DNA of 64,000 nt, from NCBI GenBank assembly GCA_027214385.1, contig JAPVXR010000001.1, forward strand, positions 558,001 to 622,000. Direction: 5' to 3'. The stretch comes from Cryomorphaceae bacterium 1068 (GTDB lineage: Bacteria; Bacteroidota; Bacteroidia; Flavobacteriales_D; Cryomorphaceae). Positions 17,814 through 24,200 of the stretch are shown here, in pieces. Positions within the stretch are counted from its first letter, which is position 1; each line of letters begins with the position of its first letter. The notes under the pieces were generated by a model. It was not told the origin of the DNA, searched no databases, and saw only the letters and a list, made by a program, of their open reading frames with translations. The position numbers were made by a program, and so were the translations under genes.

Positions 17814-18917
17814 ATGAGAATGAGAATTTTTTTGATAGCCGCATTGGCACTATTGATAGTTGGTTGCGAAGATGATCAGCCAATAAAAAGGGGAATAGAT
17901 CGGCCCTCCCTTGGGTCGGTAGGAGCTTCTTTTCGAATCAGACTGCTCAATGCGCAGGGTCTCACTTATGGAGATTCACTTCACTTTGAAGTGAAGTCAG
18001 ATTCACCTGATCAGGACATTGCCACGATTGAGATAAGCGGAAAAGACGATAAAAAGCCCTTTGCTACAGTTTCTGAAAACGATTTTAAAGTGGCCTCTGA
18101 ATTAACAGGAGGGGGAGAGGTAAGGCTAAAGTTCAAAGCCATTTACGAAGATGGAAAGTCTACCACGCGCTACAAGGAAGTTATGGTTAAGCCAACATCT
18201 GCACCAGTTGACTGGAAATTTGATGTGGTTAAAAAGTATCCTCACGATGTGAGTGCCTACACCCAAGGTTTCTTGGTTTATGGCGGCTATATCTACGAAG
18301 GAACGGGTAATTATGGCGAATCGAGATTGAGACAATTGGATCTCACTACGGGCGAGTTGATCCAAGAGAAGAGTTTGAGCGAGGATATTTTTGGTGAGGG
18401 GATCACCATTTTCAACGACAAGATTTATCAGGTGACATATAAGTCGGGAAGAGGGTTTATCTATGATCGGGAGAGTTTTGCTCAGCTCGATGAATTCACT
18501 TATTACACCGAAACCTCAGAAGGTTGGGGACTCACGCACAACAACTCTTATTTGATTCTTTCAGATGGGTCGTCATTCCTCTTCTTTATCGATCCAAACA
18601 CCATGGAAGTGCAGAAGCGACTGAATGTATTCGATGAAAACGGAAACGTAAATCGACTAAATGAATTGGAGTTCATAGATGGTAGAATCTACGCCAATAT
18701 TTATACAGAGCCATACATCGTCGAGATAGATGCGAGTAGCGGCCAGGTCATCAATCGATACACGGCTCTAGGGATTGTAGATCGGGCCGAAGCCAACTCT
18801 GATATGGATGTATTAAACGGAATAGCCATCAATCCGCTCACCGGGAATTTACTCGTGACAGGCAAATACTGGAGTAAGATCTACGAGGTGAAGCCTGTTC
18901 CTTTGGAGGGGTCTTAA
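17814..18917 (+). CDS. Glutaminyl-peptide cyclotransferase, lipoprotein
   Basis: A 367-residue protein. The ATG at 17814 gives [18 protein letters not shown], a lipobox with Cys18. The first ~120 residues form an extra N-terminal domain; from about 125 the plant/bacterial-type glutamine cyclotransferase beta-propeller follows ([73 protein letters not shown]). It converts N-terminal Gln of exported proteins to pyroglutamate; in T9SS organisms this enzyme processes many secreted proteins exposing Gln after signal-peptide cleavage. Several exported proteins here have Gln at the predicted cleavage site (for example the NIDAQ/ANAQ-type sites), which fits. Confidence 0.9.
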   Translation: MRMRIFLIAALALLIVGCEDDQPIKRGIDRPSLGSVGASFRIRLLNAQGLTYGDSLHFEVKSDSPDQDIATIEISGKDDKKPFATVSENDFKVASELTGGGEVRLKFKAIYEDGKSTTRYKEVMVKPTSAPVDWKFDVVKKYPHDVSAYTQGFLVYGGYIYEGTGNYGESRLRQLDLTTGELIQEKSLSEDIFGEGITIFNDKIYQVTYKSGRGFIYDRESFAQLDEFTYYTETSEGWGLTHNNSYLILSDGSSFLFFIDPNTMEVQKRLNVFDENGNVNRLNELEFIDGRIYANIYTEPYIVEIDASSGQVINRYTALGIVDRAEANSDMDVLNGIAINPLTGNLLVTGKYWSKIYEVKPVPLEGS

Positions 18918-19525
18918 TATTCCAATTCGCCGAGGCCTTGCCGCACGATTACAGGCTCTCCATCAGTAAGATCTACGATGGTTGAGGCTTCATTATTTCC
19001 CATGCCACCATCTATCACTGCATCGACCAGTTTACCGTACTTTTCATGGATCAATTCGGGATCTGTGGTGTATTCCAGTATTTCGTCATCATCGTGCACC
19101 GAAGTAGCGATGATTGGATTACCGAATTCTTTCACAATTTCGCGGGCGATGTTGTTATCAGGAACTCTGATTCCGATGGTCTTCTTTTTGCTCTTAAAGA
19201 TTTTAGGAACGTTTCCGGTAGCATTGAGAATGAAGGTAAAAGCTCCGGGAAGTGATTTCTTCAATAGTTTGTACTCGGGGGTGTTCACTCTGGCATATTC
19301 GCTGATGTGGCTCAAATCGTAGCAGATGATAGAAAAGTTAGCCTTCTCAGGCTTCAAGCCTTTTATTGCTGCAACTTTGGCTATTGCTTTTTGATTCATC
19401 AAATCGCAACCGATACTGTATACGGTATCGGTGGGATAAATAATGAGACCTCCATTCCTTAGAATGTCTGCAACTTCTTGAATTCTTTTTGGATTGGGAT
19501 TATCCGGATAGATCTTGAGAATCAT
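18914..19525 (-). CDS. Sua5/YrdC/YciO-family protein (YciO-like)
   Basis: A 203-residue protein with only the YrdC-type nucleotide-binding fold. It begins [19 protein letters not shown] and has [28 protein letters not shown] and [18 protein letters not shown]. The family makes threonylcarbamoyl-AMP for the t6A tRNA modification. The N-terminal IYPDNPN and the [11 protein letters not shown] region resemble E. coli YciO more than TsaC/Sua5, so this may be a paralogue whose activity is not certain. Its stop shares a TTAA with the convergent glutaminyl cyclase gene. Confidence 0.88.
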   Translation of the reverse strand: MILKIYPDNPNPKRIQEVADILRNGGLIIYPTDTVYSIGCDLMNQKAIAKVAAIKGLKPEKANFSIICYDLSHISEYARVNTPEYKLLKKSLPGAFTFILNATGNVPKIFKSKKKTIGIRVPDNNIAREIVKEFGNPIIATSVHDDDEILEYTTDPELIHEKYGKLVDAVIDGGMGNNEASTIVDLTDGEPVIVRQGLGELEY

Positions 19526-19563
19526 AAGCGAGAGTATTGAAGACTAAAATTACTATTCTGAAA

Positions 19564-19593
19564 CAAAAAAATCCGCACTAAGAGCGCGGATTT
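19564..19593 (-). terminator. Rho-independent terminator of the transaldolase gene
   Basis: AAATCCGC (19569-19576) pairs with GCGGATTT (19586-19593) as a perfect 8-bp stem with a 9-base loop. Reading the minus strand, the stem is followed by seven T residues (19564-19570), as expected downstream of the gene ending at 19615. Confidence 0.75.
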
Positions 19594-19614
19594 GAGTTTG
19601 TTTGTTCTTAATTG

Positions 19615-20277
19615 TTAAACTGTAGTTGCCGCTTTCTTATGGTCAGCTAAGAATTGCTGAAGACCACTATCCGTTAGAGGGTGCTTGAGCAAACCGGTGA
19701 TAACGCTTAGTGGGCCTGTCATGACGTCAGCTCCAATTTCTGCACATTGAATCAAGTGCATGGTATGTCTCACTGAGGCAGCTAGAATTTGGGTCTCGTA
19801 TGCGTAGTTGTCATAGATCAGTCGGATTTGCTCGATCAAAGCGAGTCCGTCTGTGGATATGTCGTCCAGCCTTCCGATGAAAGGAGAAACGTAAGTCGCT
19901 CCGGCTTTAGCGGCCAAAAGGGCCTGACCGGGAGAGAAGACCAAGGTGCAATTCGTTTTGATTCCTTTATCAGAAAAGTATTTCAACGCTTTTACTCCAT
20001 CCTTAATCATGGGTACTTTCACCACGATGTTCTTGTGGAGTTTGGCAAGGCGCTCGCCTTCTTCTACCATTCCTTCAAAGTCTGTAGCGATAACTTCGGC
20101 ACTTACGGGGCCCGTAACGATTTCACAGATTTTTAAATAATGGTCAATGATATTTGCCTCACCCGTGATGCCTTCTTTTGCCATTAACGATGGGTTAGTC
20201 GTCACCCCATCCAATACTCCTAAATCCTGGGCTTCTTTTATTTGATCAAGATTTGCCGTGTCTATAAAAAAGTTCAT
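19615..20277 (-). CDS. Transaldolase / fructose-6-phosphate aldolase family (TalC-type)
   Basis: A 220-residue enzyme, typical of the small bacterial transaldolase subfamily. Motifs: [27 protein letters not shown], the Schiff-base Lys in NIVVKVPM (about Lys87), [29 protein letters not shown], and [21 protein letters not shown]. It transfers dihydroxyacetone units between pentose-phosphate and glycolytic sugars in the cytoplasm. Single gene with its own terminator. Confidence 0.94.
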   Translation of the reverse strand: MNFFIDTANLDQIKEAQDLGVLDGVTTNPSLMAKEGITGEANIIDHYLKICEIVTGPVSAEVIATDFEGMVEEGERLAKLHKNIVVKVPMIKDGVKALKYFSDKGIKTNCTLVFSPGQALLAAKAGATYVSPFIGRLDDISTDGLALIEQIRLIYDNYAYETQILAASVRHTMHLIQCAEIGADVMTGPLSVITGLLKHPLTDSGLQQFLADHKKAATTV

Positions 20278-20295
20278 GCTCTACGTTTTGAGCAA

Positions 20296-20303
20296 CAAAA
20301 ATA
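20296..20303 (-). promoter_or_regulatory. -7 box of the transaldolase gene
   Basis: TATTTTTG on the minus strand, 18 bp before the ATG at 20277, matches TAnnTTTG. No -33 at the proper spacing was seen. Confidence 0.45.
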
Positions 20304-20402
20304 AGTAACCAAATAGTTTTCGCCGCTTCCTAAAGCGTCGGCTTATGAACAGGTTTAAAACAATTTGAAGAATTCAGGAAGCTGGAGAAAAGTATATAAA
20401 CA

Positions 20403-20429
20403 CAAAACCCGGTGCTTACCCGGGTTTTG
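20403..20429. terminator. Strong hairpin, left border of the possible RNA region
   Basis: CAAAACCCGG (20403-20412) and CCGGGTTTTG (20420-20429) form a perfect 10-bp stem with a 7-base loop. It can work as a terminator in either direction; the minus-strand reading (…GGGTTTTGTGTTTA) is slightly better. Confidence 0.65.
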
Positions 20430-20576
20430 CATGCTATGATATTTTGCGTTAGGGCTATGAACCAACTCGCAATCCTGCAAGGTAGGTGATTGTTGTGAGT
20501 GATCCAAAAATGCGATAAAAATTGTTCAATATAGATGGCCACGTTGGTTCTTTACCTTAGCATAGGTCGTAGCATG
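20430..20576. ncRNA. Possible structured RNA between two terminator hairpins
   Basis: The 365-bp gap between transaldolase and rhodopsin genes has no convincing protein. It contains two nested perfect complementary pairs: CATGCTA (20430-20436) with TAGCATG (20570-20576), and GAACCAAC (20459-20466) with GTTGGTTC (20543-20550). Inside, GCAATC/GATTGT can add a small hairpin. A terminator-like hairpin flanks each side. This suggests a folded RNA of about 150-180 nt, on either strand; a 6S-like RNA is one possibility. I could not match it to a known family by eye, and no clear TAnnTTTG box was found for it. Confidence 0.3.
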
Positions 20577-20586
20577 TAGTAACGAA

Positions 20587-20612
20587 GAAAGGCCGATCTA
20601 CATCGGCCTTTC
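20587..20612. terminator. Strong hairpin downstream of the rhodopsin gene
   Basis: GAAAGGCCGAT (20587-20597), loop CTAC, ATCGGCCTTTC (20602-20612): a perfect 11-bp stem 30 bp past the rhodopsin stop. It is followed by T-rich sequence on both strands (TTTCTTTAATGTTTTG on plus; TTTCTTCGTT on minus), so it may serve the rhodopsin gene or the possible RNA. Confidence 0.75.
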
Positions 20613-20642
20613 TTTAATGTTTTGTTTGTTTAATCCTACGAA

Positions 20643-21425
20643 TTAGGCAGTAGCAGCCGAATCACTTGTAGAAGAAGAATTAATCGCAATGCTATATACA
20701 ACCAAACCAAATCCTATTTTATTCACGGCATCGGCTATGTTATAGAATAAATCTACACTGCTGCTTTCCCAGCCCAAACCAGTATTAAGCCATCCGCCTG
20801 GCATACACATATACCCAATTGGATAAATGGCCCATCCTACCAAAACAAACCACGCCAAGGTTTTAATACCTTTTAAAACGAGTGGATTATTGGTTTTTTC
20901 AGCAAGTTGTTTCACTTCTCCAAACCAGGCTGTATACAGAATGTATACATAACCGAGGGTAGACAGCACACCATAGATAACACTGTGCATTGTTGCTCCG
21001 TCAGCGGCGGTTCCGTCTGGATTCAATGGAACAAATGCTTCTCCTATGTAACCAAAGACAAGCATCCAAACTGCTGCGATAATTAGCTTCCATAGCAATC
21101 CGATTTTAGCTCCTGCAGCTTTTGTGAGTAGATAAAATTCTACACACATTAATGGAACTGTCAACGTCCAGTCAATGTAGCGAAGCGCAGTTGGATTACT
21201 ACCTGTGGCAGCGTAATAATCGCGCATGTAATAATAATGGACTGCTGCTATCCCGGTGATGAGACCGCTTACTAACAAACTCGTTTTCCATTTGCCATCT
21301 ACTCTACCGCGTTCAAAAAAGAAAAAAATCGAAGCGGCCAACATTGCCATGTAACCTGTAAAGAATGTAAACGCTACCGGATCATCTGCCGGAATCGCCA
21401 TAACATCAAGTAAGACTGATCTCAT
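20643..21425 (-). CDS. Proteorhodopsin, light-driven proton pump (green type)
   Basis: A 260-residue seven-helix rhodopsin. Helix C reads RYIDWTLTVPLMCVEFYLL, giving the DTE motif (Asp85, Thr89, Glu96, equivalent to PR D97/T101/E108): outward proton pump rather than the NDQ sodium or NTQ chloride type. The tuning position (PR 105) is Met93, typical of green-absorbing Bacteroidota forms. The retinal Lys is Lys236 in DAVNKIGFG, and His63 in AAVHYYYMRDY matches PR His75. It adds proton-motive force in the light and needs retinal, but no blh or carotenoid gene is adjacent. The coding start is ATG at 21425, after an A-rich leader. Confidence 0.95.
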   Translation of the reverse strand: MRSVLLDVMAIPADDPVAFTFFTGYMAMLAASIFFFFERGRVDGKWKTSLLVSGLITGIAAVHYYYMRDYYAATGSNPTALRYIDWTLTVPLMCVEFYLLTKAAGAKIGLLWKLIIAAVWMLVFGYIGEAFVPLNPDGTAADGATMHSVIYGVLSTLGYVYILYTAWFGEVKQLAEKTNNPLVLKGIKTLAWFVLVGWAIYPIGYMCMPGGWLNTGLGWESSSVDLFYNIADAVNKIGFGLVVYSIAINSSSTSDSAATA

Positions 21426-21474
21426 AATTATTTGTTTTTAGTTATGATTCTTTAACACACAGGAAAATCATATT

Positions 21475-21502
21475 GTTTAACGATGGGTTTAAAATGTTAA
21501 AC
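21475..21502. promoter_or_regulatory. Inverted repeat upstream of the rhodopsin gene
   Basis: GTTTAAC (21475-21481) and GTTAAAC (21496-21502) are perfect inverted repeats 14 bp apart; within the region GTTTAA-AATG-TTAAAC (21487-21502) is a second overlapping palindrome. The site lies 50-77 bp before the rhodopsin ATG, a sensible operator position. No exact TAnnTTTG box was found for this gene. Confidence 0.4.
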
Positions 21503-21547
21503 AAAAAGAATGGGTACGTGATGCCTTACTCCTGAAGTAGCTTATTG

Positions 21548-21592
21548 TGTCGACGAAATAGTTTCATTTGTCGACAAGACGACATATCTTTG
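21548..21592 (+). promoter_or_regulatory. Promoter region of the haloperoxidase gene with paired TGTCGAC sites
   Basis: TATCTTTG (21585-21592) is a -7 box 30 bp before the ATG. Upstream, TGTCGAC occurs at 21548-21554 and 21569-21575, exactly 21 bp apart (two helical turns). The second lies within the 10-bp palindrome TTGTCGACAA. This looks like a regulator binding site near the -33 region. Confidence 0.45.
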
Positions 21593-21622
21593 TTTTCATA
21601 ACCTATCAATACTACTATTTCA

Positions 21623-22987
21623 ATGAAGCGTCTAAGTATTTTTTTAATCCTCGCACTATTGGTCTCATCGTGCCAAAATGACGATGAAAACGAAGATCCC
21701 GTCAATGCTCCCGTGAGCGCTAAAGCCAAAACCTACGAAGGTGAATTTCTACAGGATTACATTACTCTTACTTGTAAAGTAGCCCAAACTACTGATGGTT
21801 TTTTCCCGACCCAAGCTGCACGAGCATACGGCTACATTGGTGTTGCTGCATATGAGTCGGTGGTCTACGGAATCGACCCTGCATACCGAATGGAAGGGCA
21901 GCTCGACGGAATCAGTGAAGGAAGTATTCCTAATCCTGATTCAAACTTGAAATACAATTGGGCCATCTCTTGCAATGCAGCTACTGCTGAAATTATGCGT
22001 CTTATGTTCGACCTAAATCTTTCAGATGAAAATCGAAATGAGATTGATGCAATGGAAGGTGATAATTTGGCAAATCTGAGCATCGGAGAAACGCAAGATG
22101 TTATAGACCGATCCATTGCTTATGGTATTTCCGTGGCTGAAGCAATTTATGATGCTTCTATCACAGATGGTGGCCATGAGTCTTATTTGGATCCATTTCA
22201 ACTTCCTTACACTGTAGAAGTTGATGATTTTTGCTGGGCTCCCACTGATAATACGCTACAACCCTTGTCTCCCTATTGGATGGACAACAGGTCGTTTATC
22301 TCGGGCATTGTCAATTCTAGTCAGCCCGGAGCACACGTTCCCTTTTCCACTGAACCTACCTCTGAATTTTACGGTCAAGCCTATGATACTTATCAGCAGG
22401 TTGTCGAATTTAATACGGATGAAGAAAGAACCATCGCTGAGTACTGGGCAGATGATCCATTCGCTACTTGCACACCGGCAGGTCATACATTTAATATTGT
22501 TAATCAATTGCTAGGCGAAGCCAACGCGACTCTCGAGAAGACAGCTGTAGGTCTTGGGATGATGGCAGTTGCTGAGAACGACGCTTTTATTTCTTGCTGG
22601 AAGGCGAAGTATGACTATATCTTGATCAGACCCGTTACTTACATCAAGCAATATATCGATCCTAGTTTTGAGACTACAATCGGAACACCTCCATTTCCTG
22701 CTTATACTTCCGGTCACTCTGCCGAAATAGGAGCCGGAGTAAAGGTGCTGATTCATCTTTTCTCTGAAGAAAACGGAGACTATACATTCACTGATTTGAG
22801 TCAGCTTCAATATGGTTTCTCAGCTCGGACCTATGACAATTTCTATGAAATGGCCGATGAGTGCGCCCTTTCTCGTTTTTACGGTGGTATTCACTTTGAG
22901 ATGGACAATTCAAAAGGATTGGATCTCGGTTTCGCTGTGGGAGATGCTGTTGTAAATGACATTTCTTGGCCAGACAATATAGAGTAA
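21623..22987 (+). CDS. Vanadium-dependent haloperoxidase / PAP2-superfamily lipoprotein
   Basis: A 454-residue lipoprotein (MKRLSIFLILALLVSSC, Cys17). The C-terminal half carries all three phosphate/vanadate-binding motifs: KYDYILIRP (Lys329, Arg336; K-x6-RP), PAYTSGHS (Ser363-Gly364-His365) and SRFYGGIHFEMD (SR-x5-H-x3-D, Arg418 and His424). The length and helical N-terminal domain fit the vanadium-haloperoxidase branch, though related bacterial proteins can be acid phosphatases; activity is not decided by sequence. Expected to be anchored in the periplasm or on the surface. It forms an operon with the small lipoprotein 3 bp downstream and is divergent from the rhodopsin gene. Confidence 0.88.
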   Translation: MKRLSIFLILALLVSSCQNDDENEDPVNAPVSAKAKTYEGEFLQDYITLTCKVAQTTDGFFPTQAARAYGYIGVAAYESVVYGIDPAYRMEGQLDGISEGSIPNPDSNLKYNWAISCNAATAEIMRLMFDLNLSDENRNEIDAMEGDNLANLSIGETQDVIDRSIAYGISVAEAIYDASITDGGHESYLDPFQLPYTVEVDDFCWAPTDNTLQPLSPYWMDNRSFISGIVNSSQPGAHVPFSTEPTSEFYGQAYDTYQQVVEFNTDEERTIAEYWADDPFATCTPAGHTFNIVNQLLGEANATLEKTAVGLGMMAVAENDAFISCWKAKYDYILIRPVTYIKQYIDPSFETTIGTPPFPAYTSGHSAEIGAGVKVLIHLFSEENGDYTFTDLSQLQYGFSARTYDNFYEMADECALSRFYGGIHFEMDNSKGLDLGFAVGDAVVNDISWPDNIE

Positions 22988-22990
22988 GGT

Positions 22991-23338
22991 ATGAGGTATA
23001 TTTTTCTTGGTATTCTCTTGTTAGGCTTGGCGAATTGCGAGGTTTCTGACAAGGAGAGTGTTTACGATCAACCTGCATTTGGGGAGTTTCTGGATTTAAA
23101 CTGCGAAGCGCGAAAGCTCAAAGATGAGCGATTCACTTTGGCTGAAAAGCTTAGGAAGGACGAAAACTATGTGAGTAACCCTGATAGCCTAAAGAATGCG
23201 TTGGCAAGTCAAAGTCGTGAGCTCGCCGAGCAGATTCGACTGAGGCTTGATGATTTGACAGGCGAGATGAACCTGGACCAGAAGAGAGTTTTTAACGACA
23301 GTCTGGAAGCTAGAATCGCTAAGATAGGATGTGAATAG
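22991..23338 (+). CDS. Small lipoprotein of unknown function
   Basis: A 115-residue protein beginning MRYIFLGILLLGLANC (lipobox Cys16). The rest is highly charged and mostly helical (LDLNCEARKLKDERFTLAEK; LAEQIRLRLDDLTGEM), with two further Cys residues. No family recognised. It starts 3 bp after the haloperoxidase stop, so the two are almost surely co-transcribed and may work together in the periplasm. Confidence 0.75.
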   Translation: MRYIFLGILLLGLANCEVSDKESVYDQPAFGEFLDLNCEARKLKDERFTLAEKLRKDENYVSNPDSLKNALASQSRELAEQIRLRLDDLTGEMNLDQKRVFNDSLEARIAKIGCE

Positions 23339-23339
23339 G

Positions 23340-24137
23340 CTAATCTATTCTTTCGTAGCTAGTTCGAATTCCTTTGATTAGTGCCGAGCTAAATCCGTGA
23401 TGTTCCATCTCATTGAGACCTGCAATGGTACAGCCTTTGGGGGTTGTCACCTTGTCAATTTCGCTTTCGGGATGGGATCCTCTTTCGATCAATAGTTCAG
23501 CCGCTCCCTTCACCGTTTGGGTTACAATGGACGATGCCGTTTTGGCGTCAAAGCCTATTTCGATGCCGCCCTGTACCATTGCTCTTATAAAACGCATCAC
23601 ATAAGCAATTCCGCAAGCGCCTAGAACCGTGGCGGCATCCATCAATTCTTCTTGTATAAAAGTGGTTTCACCCATGGTAGTAAATACTGAATTCACCACA
23701 TCGATTTGCTCAGGTCCGGCATGGGTGTGGCAGATGCAGGTGATAGATTCATTTACATCTGCGGCTGTATTCGGCATGGCTCGAAAGAAGGGCGTGCCTT
23801 TCGGAAGAATCTCGGTCAACTCCGTCATCCCAACTCCTGTTACTACGCTGACTACAACGTGTTTTTTCGGATCGATATCCTTTGCTACGCCTGCCAATAT
23901 TTCACGAACGTTGTAAGGTTTTACGGCAAGTATAATTAGCTCTGACCCTTTTACGGCTTCAGAATTGTCCATCAACACAGAGCAGCCTCTGTCCGTGAAG
24001 GCACCGAGTTTACCGACATTCCTTCTTGTCAAGGTAAGTTTGGCGGCAGGATAGCCTGAATCAATTAACCCAAGGGCCATTGCTTGTCCTAAATTTCCTG
24101 CTCCAATTATGGCGATACTGAGATTACTGATTTCCAT
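23340..24137 (-). CDS. proC: Pyrroline-5-carboxylate reductase
   Basis: A 265-residue enzyme, the final step of proline synthesis (pyrroline-5-carboxylate to proline with NAD(P)H). N-terminal dinucleotide fold: IAIIGAGNLGQAMALGLI. Then LIILAVKPYNVREIL, FFRAMPNTAADVNES and the conserved C-terminal helical signature TVKGAAELLIERG…PKGCTIAGLNEMEHHGF. Cytoplasmic. Its stop is one base from that of the convergent small lipoprotein. Confidence 0.95.
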   Translation of the reverse strand: MEISNLSIAIIGAGNLGQAMALGLIDSGYPAAKLTLTRRNVGKLGAFTDRGCSVLMDNSEAVKGSELIILAVKPYNVREILAGVAKDIDPKKHVVVSVVTGVGMTELTEILPKGTPFFRAMPNTAADVNESITCICHTHAGPEQIDVVNSVFTTMGETTFIQEELMDAATVLGACGIAYVMRFIRAMVQGGIEIGFDAKTASSIVTQTVKGAAELLIERGSHPESEIDKVTTPKGCTIAGLNEMEHHGFSSALIKGIRTSYERID

Positions 24138-24200
24138 GCCGAATTTTTTTTCAAAGAAAGTGAAATCGAATCTTCTTTCTTAGTTTCACCCTGACGCATT

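Noticed and set aside
20330-20542. 70-codon minus-strand frame across the possible RNA
   Set aside because: Low-quality sequence of mixed Cys/Phe/Trp composition, crosses a terminator hairpin and has no homologue I recognise.
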